DNA of 64,000 bases from a virus, in the IMG/VR virus record IMGVR_UViG_3300043775_003095, positions 1 through 64,000 of that record. One strand, 5' to 3'. Positions 37,099 through 45,540 of this stretch are shown here, in pieces. The translations under genes were made by a program, and so were the position numbers. Under the pieces are notes generated by a model. That model had not been told where the DNA came from. It made no database searches and saw nothing but the letters and a program-made list of their open reading frames with translations. Within the stretch, counting starts at the first letter, position 1. Each line of letters begins with the position of its first letter.

Positions 37099-38012
37099 TG
37101 GAAGATCCAGTAAGACCAATTTCTCAATCAGCCATCAATTCAACAAATGGCACAACGGTTGGTAGCGTAGAACAACAAAGCGATTCTGCTGCATTAGCCG
37201 CTGATGTTGTTCAAGATGTTCCAGTAACATCTGATGGATTAGAAGAATTTACTACTCAAGGCAGAAACGAAAATTTCTCTAGTATCTCAGGTTTTCTGGC
37301 TAGAAATCGTGTTACTGGATTTTCTCGAAGCAATAGATTTATCGTTGACTTTCAACTACAAAAACTATTCTCAGAATTAAATCAACAAGATTTCTCAAAT
37401 CTTCTCAGTTTTAAATGCGAGCAGGCAGAGTTTCCAGGAAGAGAGTTGATCACTTCAGACGCCAGAATTTACGGACCAAGTTATAAAAGTCCATATATGA
37501 GTGCTTATGGAGATGTGACGTTAACATTATTGTGCGATAACAATCTAATTCAAAAACAAATCTTTGAAACTTGGATGAGTATTATCAATACTCCATACTC
37601 TTTTGACTTTAAGTATAGAGAAGATTATGTTTGTACAGTTCAGATTACTCAGTATAACGAATTGAATCAAGCAATGTTCATGTGCCATCTCTTAGAAGCA
37701 TATCCTGTTTCAGTTGCTCCGCTTCAAACTAACTGGGGTGATGATGCAGTAAACAGATTGCAGGTGACATTAACCTATCGTTATTGGAAATCTGAAATTC
37801 TTAAAACAAATGATGAGGCTGAATATCTAGATCTGCAGCAACAGCATACGATCAATCTTCAGCAGCCAAGATTTAATTTGATTAGCACTGGCGATCTCTT
37901 TTCTGTAGAAAATAGAGAACATCAAAGAAAGATCACTAGAGCAAACGAAGAAAGTAGAAATAATTTTAGAGCGATTGTAGACGAAATAATGATTGCAAAT
38001 GAAGGTATATAA
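37098..38012 (+). CDS. 54: Baseplate tail-tube initiator gp54-like
   Basis: 304 aa (T4 gp54 320 aa). After a disordered N-terminus of about 65 residues comes a tube-type beta domain. 'FPGRELITSDARIYGPSYKS', 'DVTLTLLCDNN', 'QKQIFETWMSIIN' and 'AYPVSVAPLQTNW...LQVTLTYRYWKS' parallel T4 gp54 (NYNSPNIRITGRELDPL, ALQDWVNSV, GCVPVSVSAPELTY, TFDVTFAYRV). A charged helical tail of about 70 residues follows. gp54 sits on gp48 and initiates tube polymerisation. A gp19-type tube protein is the alternative, but tube proteins lack the long tails. Confidence 0.75.
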   Translation: MEDPVRPISQSAINSTNGTTVGSVEQQSDSAALAADVVQDVPVTSDGLEEFTTQGRNENFSSISGFLARNRVTGFSRSNRFIVDFQLQKLFSELNQQDFSNLLSFKCEQAEFPGRELITSDARIYGPSYKSPYMSAYGDVTLTLLCDNNLIQKQIFETWMSIINTPYSFDFKYREDYVCTVQITQYNELNQAMFMCHLLEAYPVSVAPLQTNWGDDAVNRLQVTLTYRYWKSEILKTNDEAEYLDLQQQHTINLQQPRFNLISTGDLFSVENREHQRKITRANEESRNNFRAIVDEIMIANEGI

Positions 38013-38025
38013 TTGAGGAATAGTT

Positions 38026-38742
38026 ATGGCTTTACCAAAAATTGATTTGCCAATTTATAGTGTGCACCTTAAATCAGAAAACAAAGATGTACGCTTCAGA
38101 CCTTTTGTTGTAAAAGAAGAAAAACTTCTTATTATGGCATTAGAATCTAACGAACATAAGATGATTATTGATACGATTAAACAAGTCATCAATAATTGTT
38201 TAGTGGAAGAAATTGATCTTGATAGATTGCCAATGTTCGAAGTTGAGAATATTTTTTTAAATCTTCGAGCAAGATCAATGGGTGAAAAGGTAGAAATCAC
38301 CTATGTCTGTCAAAACGTTGTTGATGAAAGAAAGTGTGGTGCTGAAATGGATTTGGAGGTGGACCTTCTTCAAGTTACAACGAAGATGGGAAATGTGAAT
38401 CCAGTAGTGCAGTTGACTGACAATATTGGCATTAAGATGAAATATCCTACTTTCGAAACTGCTAAGAAGATTCAGTTAGAAAGAGATTTAGATTTGGTAA
38501 TTAAGATCATTCGTGAGTGCACGGAATTTATTTTTGATAAAGAGCAAACTTATCCTGTGAGTGATGTTGATGAAAAAGAATTTGACGATTTCATTAACAG
38601 TTTGAGTCAAGAACAATTTGGAAGAATTAAGAACTTTTTTGATAACATTCCAAAATTGAGTTATACAGGAAAGGTTGAATGTCCAAGATGTAAGAAAGAA
38701 CATGATGTTGTTCTGGAGGGTATTCTAGATTTTTTCGAATAA
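38026..38742 (+). CDS. 26: Baseplate hub assembly protein gp26 (T4_baseplate family)
   Basis: 238 aa (T4 gp26 208 aa). The start LPIYSVHLKSENKDVRFRPF followed by VVKEEKLLIMALES is the family pattern. It is followed by the helix 'IDTIKQVINNCLVEEIDLDRLPMFEVENIFLNLRA' (shown in part). Two Cys pairs, CQNV...RKC (mid-protein) and CPRC near the end, could form a zinc ribbon, as in the related chaperone-like proteins. In T4 it acts in hub assembly. The stop overlaps the next start by one base (TAATG). Confidence 0.85.
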   Translation: MALPKIDLPIYSVHLKSENKDVRFRPFVVKEEKLLIMALESNEHKMIIDTIKQVINNCLVEEIDLDRLPMFEVENIFLNLRARSMGEKVEITYVCQNVVDERKCGAEMDLEVDLLQVTTKMGNVNPVVQLTDNIGIKMKYPTFETAKKIQLERDLDLVIKIIRECTEFIFDKEQTYPVSDVDEKEFDDFINSLSQEQFGRIKNFFDNIPKLSYTGKVECPRCKKEHDVVLEGILDFFE

Positions 38743-38960
38743 TGCTTCGTGAAGAGAGTTTGAGGAGTTACTTCCTCAACAACTTCTCGTTGATGCAGTA
38801 TCATAATTATTCTTTACATGAATTAGAATCGATGCTGCCATGGGAAAGAAAGACTTATATTTCTCTAGTCGCGAAGCACGTTGAAGAAGAAAACGAAAGA
38901 ATACGACAGCAAAAAGAAAAATCTTCCTCTGATAGAGCAATAAAGAAACGTATGAGATAA
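38742..38960 (+). CDS. Small protein between gp26 and tape measure
   Basis: 72 aa: an N-terminal hydrophobic/aromatic half (YFLNNFSLMQYHNYSLHELE) with the motif MLPWERKTYISLV, and a highly charged helical tail (EEENERIRQQKEKSS). This pattern is like small tail-assembly chaperones that pair with a gp26-type protein ahead of the tape measure gene. By position it corresponds to T4 gp51, but it is much shorter (T4 gp51 249 aa). Start and stop are tightly coupled to both neighbours. Confidence 0.7.
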   Translation: MLREESLRSYFLNNFSLMQYHNYSLHELESMLPWERKTYISLVAKHVEEENERIRQQKEKSSSDRAIKKRMR

Positions 38961-38961
38961 A

Positions 38962-40701
38962 ATGGCAAAGAAAACAGATCCAGAAATTGAAGAACTAAAA
39001 GAAACAGTTGATCAACTTAAAAAGAAGGTCAAGACTGTAGAATCAGACATCTACAGTCCAGAGGCACAGAAGTCATTTAGTGAATACACTGGATCTCGAG
39101 AAGAATTTCGCAGAGAAAAGAAACTCCGTGAAATTGCTTCAGGTAAAAAAGATACTGCAACATCTCAAACTCTACGTTTTGTTGCCGCAGCAGTTTTTGG
39201 GAATAAAGATCTAACTGCAATTGTTAGAGAAAGATTTCAAACAAGATATACAAAAGAAGAAATCGAACAAGCAAAGAAAACTCTTGAAGAGGAGTTTGGT
39301 GTAAAGAAACAAAAAGAGAAAAAGACTCTCTCACCGCAAAGATTAAAGAAAGAACTTAATGATGCACTTGAGCCAATTAAATCCTCAATCATGGGTTTAT
39401 CAGTTGCTGTTGATAAGGTAAGTCAAGAAGTCTCATCAACAAATCGTCGTGTTAAATCTATTGCTGATAATTTAGTCGGAACAATAAATGATGCATTGAC
39501 AGCACTAGCAAAAGGTAGAGGATCCCTTGAAAAGATTCCAGAACAAATGAAGCCTTTGTCTGTTGCTGATGAAGAAGGGAAGGAATATCTCTATTATCCA
39601 GATGCTCCTACAGGCAGACAATTATATGAGAAAAGTAAGACAGGCACTGCTGGTAAAATTGCAAGTAAAAAGATTCAAAGAAAATTAGACGCAGAAATCA
39701 AACGTCTATCTCGCGAGACTAACTTAAAGCCAGTTCGCTTCACTGGAGGAGATCCAGAAGTTGATTCAATTGTAGAACAAATTAAAGTTTTACTTGAAGA
39801 AGAAAGTATGTTTCGTAAAAAAGATATGGAATTGCTCGTCAAGGATTTAAAAGAATCGCTCATTAAAAAACAACCAAACAGCGTCTTCGATTTAGAGGCT
39901 GATGAGCAGCAAGCCATTCTCCAAAGAGCCATGGAAAAAGCACTTGATGCAACTTTATATGATGCTTTGAAGAGAGTGTTTAGAGATAATCCTGATTTAT
40001 TGTCAAATAATGGATTTGATTTCCCAACTTTTCTTCCAGGAAGAAACAACAGAGTCCCAACTCCAACTCCTCCAGTACCAACACCACCTACACCAGATGG
40101 TGGAAAAAAGAAAATCCCAGAAAAGATAAAAGATGTTTTTCAAAAAATTCCTTTACCGCTTCGTGGAAGATTATTGGGTGCTGCAGGTTTATTAGGATTA
40201 GCAACAATTCCAACTATGGGTATATTTGACTCTCTTGATTTTAGTTTAAAAGAATCTGGAAATAAAGCCATTCAGAATATATCAAAGGGGTCTGTTCAAG
40301 ACATCGCAACAGCAATTCAAGTTCCAAAGTATGGTGCATATACTCTTCAAGAATTAGAGAGAATGGCTGTTGATGATCCTTCTCTTAAGATAAAACTTGA
40401 TAAAGCAAAAGAGATTGCTGGACTGAAACCAATCTCAAAAACGGATTTAAATCTTTCTCCACCAAAGCCAGCAGAAGGTCAGCAAATTGTTGACATGAAT
40501 CAAAAGAGAATTGAAATTCAATCGGCTGATAGAGTTGAGATTCCTTCTCAGACAGTAAATCAAATCAACAATACGCAAGTCATTCCTGTGCCTTCTACTA
40601 AAAAGAATATTGAAGTGCATAATCAAGAGAACACATTCAATCGTTTATTGGCTCAAGAGTTCGATCATCCAGCAACATATGCTAATATGAATATGGGATA
40701 A
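38962..40701 (+). CDS. 29: Tail length tape measure protein gp29-like
   Basis: 579 aa, very close to T4 gp29 (590 aa). It is almost entirely helical and charged. A coiled coil opens the protein (IEELKETVDQLKKKVKTVES), long amphipathic helices run to about residue 350, and a Pro-rich hinge follows (TPTPPVPTPPTPDGG). A single hydrophobic segment (GRLLGAAGLLGLATIPTMGI, about 397-416) could insert in the host membrane. The C-terminal tail is disordered. It is the last gene before the convergent terminator. The number of residues would set tail length by the usual tape-measure rule; T4-like length is expected. Confidence 0.8.
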   Translation: MAKKTDPEIEELKETVDQLKKKVKTVESDIYSPEAQKSFSEYTGSREEFRREKKLREIASGKKDTATSQTLRFVAAAVFGNKDLTAIVRERFQTRYTKEEIEQAKKTLEEEFGVKKQKEKKTLSPQRLKKELNDALEPIKSSIMGLSVAVDKVSQEVSSTNRRVKSIADNLVGTINDALTALAKGRGSLEKIPEQMKPLSVADEEGKEYLYYPDAPTGRQLYEKSKTGTAGKIASKKIQRKLDAEIKRLSRETNLKPVRFTGGDPEVDSIVEQIKVLLEEESMFRKKDMELLVKDLKESLIKKQPNSVFDLEADEQQAILQRAMEKALDATLYDALKRVFRDNPDLLSNNGFDFPTFLPGRNNRVPTPTPPVPTPPTPDGGKKKIPEKIKDVFQKIPLPLRGRLLGAAGLLGLATIPTMGIFDSLDFSLKESGNKAIQNISKGSVQDIATAIQVPKYGAYTLQELERMAVDDPSLKIKLDKAKEIAGLKPISKTDLNLSPPKPAEGQQIVDMNQKRIEIQSADRVEIPSQTVNQINNTQVIPVPSTKKNIEVHNQENTFNRLLAQEFDHPATYANMNMG

Positions 40702-40724
40702 AAAAAGGGGGACCGAAGTCCCCC
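40701..40724 (-). terminator. Rho-independent terminator (UUCG loop) for the gp32 operon
   Basis: Minus strand: GGGGGAC, loop TTCG, GTCCCCC, then TTTTTT. The T-run lies on the gp29 side, so it stops leftward transcription from gp32. The same stem also ends the rightward gp29 transcript but lacks a T-run in that direction. The same core (GGGGAC-TTCG-GTCCCC) recurs at 52982-53008. Confidence 0.9.
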
Positions 40725-40753
40725 TGAAAACATCTACGGTTTTCTAATTGAAA

Positions 40754-41653
40754 TTACTCTGCTGCTAACTTCTCGAAAAACGCCATATCGTCGTCATCGA
40801 CGCTGACATTTTCAGCAGTTACTTTCTTGGCTGGAGCAGAGCGAATGACAGGAGCGGCTGCTTCCTCATCATCAACTCGCTTGGCAGTTGCACCAGCAAC
40901 ACCACCAGCACCAAGAACCTTATCCAACTTCGCCTTGAGTTCATCATAGGACTTGAAGTTTTCAGGCTTCAAGAAATCCTTGAGTGAATGAGCCGACTTC
41001 CAAACCTGCTCAATCTTCGCATCTTCACCATTGTACAATGCAGCAGGAGCAGCAAACTCCGACTTGTCATAGTTACGATAGCCTTCAACGTTGCGAATCT
41101 TGATCTTGAAGTCTGCACCCTTCCAGAAGTCAAACGGATTCATTGGAGTCTCATCAGCAAACTGTGGCTCGAGTTGCTCCTTGATCTTGTCGAAAATCTT
41201 CTTTCCGAACTTGAACAAGAAAACCTTGCCTTCATTTTGCGGACGCTTGGCGTCAGAGATCACAAGAACGTTTGCAATGTACGTCAACTTGCGCTTTTGC
41301 TTGCGAGCAATTTCTTTGTTTGCTTCAATACCTGAGTTCCACAGAACAGTGTTGTACTCAGAAACAGGATCGGTCTTGCCAAGAGTTGTGAGAGAATTCT
41401 CAATATACCAACCACCTGGACCTTGGAAACCATGTGACCAGATCTGGACCCACGGAAGACCATCCTCACCGTCGACGGCTGGCGTATCGAGAAAACGGAC
41501 AACTGCGTATCCGTTGCCAGCAGCATCAACTTCAGGTTGCCAGAAACGTTCATCGACGTTCTTGCCACCACCATTACCTGCTGAAGATTGCTCAACTGCT
41601 TTCTTCAACTTGTCAAGAGATGAACTCTTGTTCTTTAGACTTGATAGACTCAT
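40754..41653 (-). CDS. 32: Single-stranded DNA-binding protein gp32, lacking the zinc cysteines
   Basis: 299 aa (T4 301 aa). Features: a basic N-terminal cooperativity region (MSLSSLKNKSSSLDKLKKAV), a core OB fold (FWQPEVDAAGNGYAVVRFLD, then RKLTYIANVLVISD, 'NEGKVFLFKFGKKIFDKIKE'), and an acidic C-terminus (DDDDMAFFEKLAAE) for partner binding. The T4 zinc site (His64-Cys77-Cys87-Cys90, in IENCSSTHGDYDSCPVCQ) aligns with YIENSLTTLGKTDPVSEY here and has no Cys. The whole protein in fact has none. It coats ssDNA during replication and repair. GGAG lies 7 nt before the ATG, with a sigma70-type promoter upstream. Codons are richer in C-ending forms than in the fibre genes, as expected for an abundant protein. 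Confidence 0.95.
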   Translation of the reverse strand: MSLSSLKNKSSSLDKLKKAVEQSSAGNGGGKNVDERFWQPEVDAAGNGYAVVRFLDTPAVDGEDGLPWVQIWSHGFQGPGGWYIENSLTTLGKTDPVSEYNTVLWNSGIEANKEIARKQKRKLTYIANVLVISDAKRPQNEGKVFLFKFGKKIFDKIKEQLEPQFADETPMNPFDFWKGADFKIKIRNVEGYRNYDKSEFAAPAALYNGEDAKIEQVWKSAHSLKDFLKPENFKSYDELKAKLDKVLGAGGVAGATAKRVDDEEAAAPVIRSAPAKKVTAENVSVDDDDMAFFEKLAAE

Positions 41654-41721
41654 ATGTATTCTCCGTATAGCGTTGTATTAAATGTATATCGACTTGTCCA
41701 CTTTTTCATCATTACCATACT

Positions 41722-41750
41722 ATTATATATCATTTTTTCTCAAAAGTAAA
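41722..41750 (-). promoter_or_regulatory. Sigma70-type promoter for gp32
   Basis: Minus strand: TTTACT (41750-41745), 17-nt spacer, TATAAT (41727-41722), about 70 nt before the gp32 ATG. The same -35 (TTTACT) with the same spacer occurs before the gene at 53024. Confidence 0.65.
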
Positions 41751-41751
41751 A

Positions 41752-42399
41752 TCACAATCTTTTAATTTTGTATTCACTTTTATATATGAACAAAAATAAA
41801 TTTACCAATCTTTCGATAACAAATGGAAAATTTATTGTTATTCGTTCTCTATAGTTAGTGCCTGTATTATACAAATAAGCATTTAACTCAAGATCATTAT
41901 TTGCTATTGTGATTGCTGTTTCTAAGAATACAATCCATTGATCCCAAAATTTGTTGTTACCAATGTAGTAAGAACAATATATGAAATTATCTTTTTCAAA
42001 ATGTTCTTTGTTTATATCAATATCATATCCCATTTTGTTTAAAAGACGGTTTGTGAAATCAATCATTCCAGGATGATGACAGTCGCCTTGAGTAAAGGGA
42101 TTAGAAAATTTAGTCACCTCATCAAAAAATGGATTAACATGATAAACGTCATAATCTGGATTATTTAAAATTGAATCATAGAGTTGCTTGCCAGAAATTT
42201 TTGTTTTTTCTGCAAATCTCCAACTCAGCATCCCCCAATATCCATCAAAATGTCTATTCTTAGAATAAAGATCAAGTATGATTGGATATTCTCGAAGTTC
42301 TGGTTTATCATTAGCCATATTGTTATATGGAATGAACATTTTATCTAGAGAAGCGAACTGCTGTCCCATGAAGAAAGATTGATAGATCTTAAGGCGCAT
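41752..42399 (-). CDS. Unknown protein in the gp59-gp32 interval
   Basis: 215 aa. I do not recognise the family. It opens with MRLKIYQSFFMGQQFASLDK and has a conserved-looking 'HFDGYWGMLSWRFAEKTKIS' segment reminiscent of proteins found in glycan-synthesis gene sets. An acidic/aromatic middle (VYHVNPFFDEVTKFSNPFTQ) and a hydrophobic helix near the C-terminus (FVIERLVNLFLFIYKS) follow. It overlaps the gp59 stop by 11 nt. A sugar-related role is speculative; it could equally be a replication accessory factor because of its neighbours. Confidence 0.6.
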   Translation of the reverse strand: MRLKIYQSFFMGQQFASLDKMFIPYNNMANDKPELREYPIILDLYSKNRHFDGYWGMLSWRFAEKTKISGKQLYDSILNNPDYDVYHVNPFFDEVTKFSNPFTQGDCHHPGMIDFTNRLLNKMGYDIDINKEHFEKDNFIYCSYYIGNNKFWDQWIVFLETAITIANNDLELNAYLYNTGTNYRERITINFPFVIERLVNLFLFIYKSEYKIKRL

Positions 42400-42991
42400 G
42401 ATTCACCAAATAATCTTTAGTTAGTGTTTTATACTTATCAACGTTCACATTCAAGAAGGCACCATACTTGCGCACCTTTCTTGACACTTTGGGATAGATG
42501 ATATCATCTGAAATCTTCTTGTCCCAAATTTGGATAAAGTTGAAGATGTTATTCAGAATCACAAGAGTCTCAATCGTTACATCTTTTTGGAGAAATGCCA
42601 CTAACAATTTTGGAAATTGTCCATCTTCAACTTTAAATAGATTGTTAAACTCTTTCGGATCAGGGCAAATCTTTTGTAAATCTTCAATATAGATTTTGCT
42701 CATGGAATCGGTGGTTCGTTTCCAATCCCTATAAGTTTCTTCAGCCTGGTCTTCAAGCAATGACTTGGTCCAATTATCATCACTGTGTACAAAATTAGCA
42801 ACCAGAAATGGAACCATTTCATCGTCGCGATACTTCCGCGCAAGGCGGTGGAATAGAAACTTGTCACGACGTTTTTGAAATGCATCTACTGATACTCGAG
42901 TTTTGCCATCATATTGAAAGAAGTTATAACTCTCTGACGTGAAGTGCAGCTTGATGGCTTGATAGATGCAATACAAATCGTAACCGTTCAT
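42389..42991 (-). CDS. 59: DNA helicase loader gp59
   Basis: 200 aa (T4 217 aa). The N-terminal 'YDLYCIYQAIKLHFTSESYN' and especially RVSVDAFQKRRDKFLFHRLA match T4 gp59 (SDAAYQKRRDKYFFQKLS). 'FVHSDDNW' parallels T4 'LVANQDAW', and 'VTIETLVILNNIFNFI' parallels T4 'ISFETFILLDSFLNII'. It loads the gp41 helicase onto gp32-coated forks. gp33, gp59 and gp32 cluster here as they do in T4. Confidence 0.92.
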   Translation of the reverse strand: MNGYDLYCIYQAIKLHFTSESYNFFQYDGKTRVSVDAFQKRRDKFLFHRLARKYRDDEMVPFLVANFVHSDDNWTKSLLEDQAEETYRDWKRTTDSMSKIYIEDLQKICPDPKEFNNLFKVEDGQFPKLLVAFLQKDVTIETLVILNNIFNFIQIWDKKISDDIIYPKVSRKVRKYGAFLNVNVDKYKTLTKDYLVNHAP

Positions 42992-42994
42992 GAT

Positions 42995-43588
42995 TTAAAT
43001 ATCTGAAATGTTTGAGACTAGAGTAATTCTACCTTCTGCGCAATTATTCTTCGGCACAAAGTGCTCAATCCATGCATCGAATATTAATAACATTCCCTTT
43101 TTAGGAGGAATCGAGAATATCTTTGCATTATGCATGGTATGTCTTATGATTGGTTTGTTAATAAATCTATGATGTGGTCTAGAATCATCAAAGCATATTG
43201 GTGAAGATCCTTCGGGCGTTTGCAAATAAAATACACTTGAGTATGAACAGTTTGGGTGGAAGTGAGGCAGATGCTCGTCATCTTTTACCATTTCGCTCGC
43301 AAAGGTTGTGATTGATTTTATATTCATCAGATCATAACCCTTAATTCTGTTAAAGTTTTGAACATGATCGCATATAAAAGAATTATATAAACCAAATTCT
43401 TCTAAATTCCCAATACTTTTACTTGGGTCATAGTTGAATGTGCTTTTGTATTTGAAGATAGTAGATGCTGCGTACCTTTCGTCGCTGAGATATTTTTTCG
43501 CAAGTGGCAGCATCATATCTGCCAGTTCTACATCTTCCGCCACATACACTGATGTGGGGAAAAAATTTTCTATCTTCACATTACTCAC
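42995..43588 (-). CDS. Putative Fe(II)/2OG oxygenase (TIGR02466-like)
   Basis: 197 aa. The IENFFPTSVYVAED opening is the standard start of this phage/bacterial family (TIGR02466, PF13759). The core 'HLPHFHPNCSYSSVFYLQTP' gives the first His ligands, 'FDAWIEHFVPKNN' the distal His, and GRITLVSNI the 2OG-binding Arg. Substrate is unknown. It overlaps the gp33 stop by 4 nt. A similar layout is found in the cluster at 58586-64000. Confidence 0.82.
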   Translation of the reverse strand: MSNVKIENFFPTSVYVAEDVELADMMLPLAKKYLSDERYAASTIFKYKSTFNYDPSKSIGNLEEFGLYNSFICDHVQNFNRIKGYDLMNIKSITTFASEMVKDDEHLPHFHPNCSYSSVFYLQTPEGSSPICFDDSRPHHRFINKPIIRHTMHNAKIFSIPPKKGMLLIFDAWIEHFVPKNNCAEGRITLVSNISDI

Positions 43589-43806
43589 AAAGGCAACTTA
43601 CTTGATCTCGGTAAGAATCGTAACTCCATTGCTTCACCTTGAATGATGCTTTTAAGAGAATCATTAATTAGTGTAGCAGCAACTTCAATTTCTAGATTAT
43701 TTCTTTCACAATATGAAGTGATTGCATCCATATGATCAATCTTTTCTGAAATTGCCAAGTTCATAATCATCATAGAGAAGTTATTCTTTTCTTCGCGGCT
43801 TGCCAT
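43585..43806 (-). CDS. 33: Late transcription co-activator gp33
   Basis: 73 aa from the ATG at 43806 (MASREEKNNFSM), which falls 4 nt after the GMP reductase stop. An earlier in-frame start at 43827 would overlap that gene. The core ITSYCERNNLEIEVAATLIN and the end LRFLPRSSKLPL match the short gp33 of T4-like cyanophages. In T4 it binds the flap of the host RNA polymerase and couples it to the sliding clamp at TATAAATA promoters, several of which are present here. T4 gp33 is longer (112 aa). Confidence 0.8.
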   Translation of the reverse strand: MASREEKNNFSMMIMNLAISEKIDHMDAITSYCERNNLEIEVAATLINDSLKSIIQGEAMELRFLPRSSKLPL

Positions 43807-43810
43807 TCTA

Positions 43811-44833
43811 TTAGACCTCATATGCACTCAAGGAATTGTTCAATTGCTGAGTCACACGAACAAAAGTAGTTCGCTTGCTCAGTTCTTTCAATTCACTTGC
43901 CCCCACATAAGTACATGCCGAACGAAGTCCACCCAAAATATCTTGCATCGTAAGTTTCACCTCGCCACGATATGGAATCTCTACGGTCTTGCCTTCAGAT
44001 GCTCTGTAATTAGCAACACCACCATTATGTAAATCCATTGCAGTATCAGAACTCATGCCGTAGAATTTATTTCCACCAAGTGGTGATGCACCACCTTCCT
44101 TGTGACCTGCCAACATTCCACCAAGCATCACGAAATCGGCTCCCGCAGCAAATGCTTTCACTACGTCTCCAGGAACGGAACACCCTCCATCCGCTATGAT
44201 GTGACCCTTGAGACCATGAGCAGCATCAGCACACTCGATAACCGCACTCAACTGCGGGTAGCCGACGCCTGTCTTTTTGCGTGTAGTGCAAACAGAACCA
44301 GGACCAATACCAACCTTCACGATGTCAACACCTGCGAGAATTAGTTCTTCTGTCATTTCTGGTGTGACGACATTACCTGCCATCAATACAACATAAGGAT
44401 AACGGTCGCGGAAATGGCGAACGAAATTTACAAAGGCTTGTGTGTAACCATTCGCAACATCAATACAAACTCTCATGTATCGATTTCCAACGGTATTGTA
44501 TACATCATCGAATTTCTTTAAATCTTCACTGGAAGTGCCAAGAGAATAAATGGTGCTATCTAATCTTCGCGTAAAGTGACTAATTAATTCAGGCGCACCA
44601 TAATGTTTAGTCAAAGCAACCAAACAATTATGTTTGGCGAACTCTAAATCCATTTCGAAAGTACCAACACCATCCATGTTGGCAGCAATAATTGGAACAC
44701 CTTTCCAACTATTGCCACTTCTGAAAGTAAATGTTCTTTCTAGATTTACTTCGCTTCTTGAAGAAAGACTAGATCGTTTCGGAGTGATGAGGACATCTTT
44801 ATAGTCCAACTTAACGTCTTCAATGATTCTCAT
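43811..44833 (-). CDS. guaC: GMP reductase
   Basis: 340 aa (E. coli GuaC 347 aa). The IMPDH/GMPR barrel is clear: [18 protein letters not shown] at the start, [14 protein letters not shown], the active-site loop [20 protein letters not shown] with Cys182, '[20 protein letters not shown]', '[10 protein letters not shown]' and [10 protein letters not shown]. The [10 protein letters not shown] loop and absence of CBS domains indicate GMP reductase rather than IMP dehydrogenase. It converts GMP to IMP with NADPH, letting guanine from degraded host nucleic acid be turned into adenine nucleotides. This suits an AT-rich phage. Neighbours are gp33 and a cell-wall hydrolase. Confidence 0.93.
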   Translation of the reverse strand: MRIIEDVKLDYKDVLITPKRSSLSSRSEVNLERTFTFRSGNSWKGVPIIAANMDGVGTFEMDLEFAKHNCLVALTKHYGAPELISHFTRRLDSTIYSLGTSSEDLKKFDDVYNTVGNRYMRVCIDVANGYTQAFVNFVRHFRDRYPYVVLMAGNVVTPEMTEELILAGVDIVKVGIGPGSVCTTRKKTGVGYPQLSAVIECADAAHGLKGHIIADGGCSVPGDVVKAFAAGADFVMLGGMLAGHKEGGASPLGGNKFYGMSSDTAMDLHNGGVANYRASEGKTVEIPYRGEVKLTMQDILGGLRSACTYVGASELKELSKRTTFVRVTQQLNNSLSAYEV

Positions 44834-44839
44834 AGAACC

Positions 44840-45481
44840 TCAATGATAAAATATATGATTGCCAATCTTGCGAATCAATTTCTTCTTTTCTGCCCAAGAA
44901 GGATCAACATAATCTGCGTGAAAATACTTTGCAGATCCAATTATACCATACTTCCTGTCTAAAATCAATATAGTCTCTGCAATTTGCAAGGACTCTTTCC
45001 ATGCCGCACGATTGATAATTGCTTTCTTGCCTTCACACACCCAAGAAAATTGGCAAGTACCTTTAGTCTTTTGATAGACGACACCACAAACAGAACGAGG
45101 GAATTGCTTGCTCTTGACGCGATTCATCGTCACTTCAGCAACTGCAATTTTACCAGCCCGTGGTTCGCCCTTTGCTTCGAAGTAAATGTTCTTCGCAAGG
45201 CAATCGACCTCTCGCATGACTTTTTGCTTTTCGTCATAACTGAGTTGCAAGAATTTCATCTCGCGAGACATATCATTGACTTGGGTAGCAAGATATGTAT
45301 TCTGAGTTTGATATGCTGACAGTTGAGCAGTCAGGGATGCTTCTTGTATTGCTAACATTCTGTATGGTATAAAGATTCCGAAAAATATTAGGCAGAATAA
45401 TCCACCCCACATACAGAACAAATTGTGATTGCGATCAAAATATTTTTCAACATTATGTAATATATCTACTGCATTCATGTT
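44840..45481 (-). CDS. SleB/CwlJ-type cell-wall hydrolase with N-terminal membrane anchor
   Basis: 213 aa from the ATG at 45481, which has GGAG 9 nt upstream. An ATG 12 nt earlier overlaps that site. Residues 15-45 contain a hydrophobic helix (LFCLIFFGIFIPYRMLAI), so the enzyme is anchored or exported in SAR-like fashion. A coiled segment follows, and then the Hydrolase_2 domain: CLAKNIYFEAKGEPRAGKIA with the catalytic Glu, AEVTMNRVKSKQFP, CQFSWVCEG and AKYFHADYVDP. It is likely the phage endolysin (lytic transglycosylase or amidase-like). No holin was recognised next to it. Confidence 0.85.
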   Translation of the reverse strand, partial: NMNAVDILHNVEKYFDRNHNLFCMWGGLFCLIFFGIFIPYRMLAIQEASLTAQLSAYQTQNTYLATQVNDMSREMKFLQLSYDEKQKVMREVDCLAKNIYFEAKGEPRAGKIAVAEVTMNRVKSKQFPRSVCGVVYQKTKGTCQFSWVCEGKKAIINRAAWKESLQIAETILILDRKYGIIGSAKYFHADYVDPSWAEKKKLIRKIGNHIFYH

Positions 45482-45509
45482 TCGAGTCTCCATTATTGCA
45501 GTGGAAAGA

Positions 45510-45536
45510 AAAGGGTGGTGGTTCGCACCACCACCC
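45510..45536 (-). terminator. Rho-independent terminator behind tmRNA
   Basis: Minus strand: GGGTGGTGGT, loop GCGA, ACCACCACCC, then TTTTCTTT. A 10-bp perfect stem lies immediately downstream of the tmRNA coding piece, 29 nt before the hydrolase gene. Confidence 0.9.
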
Positions 45537-45540
45537 CAGA

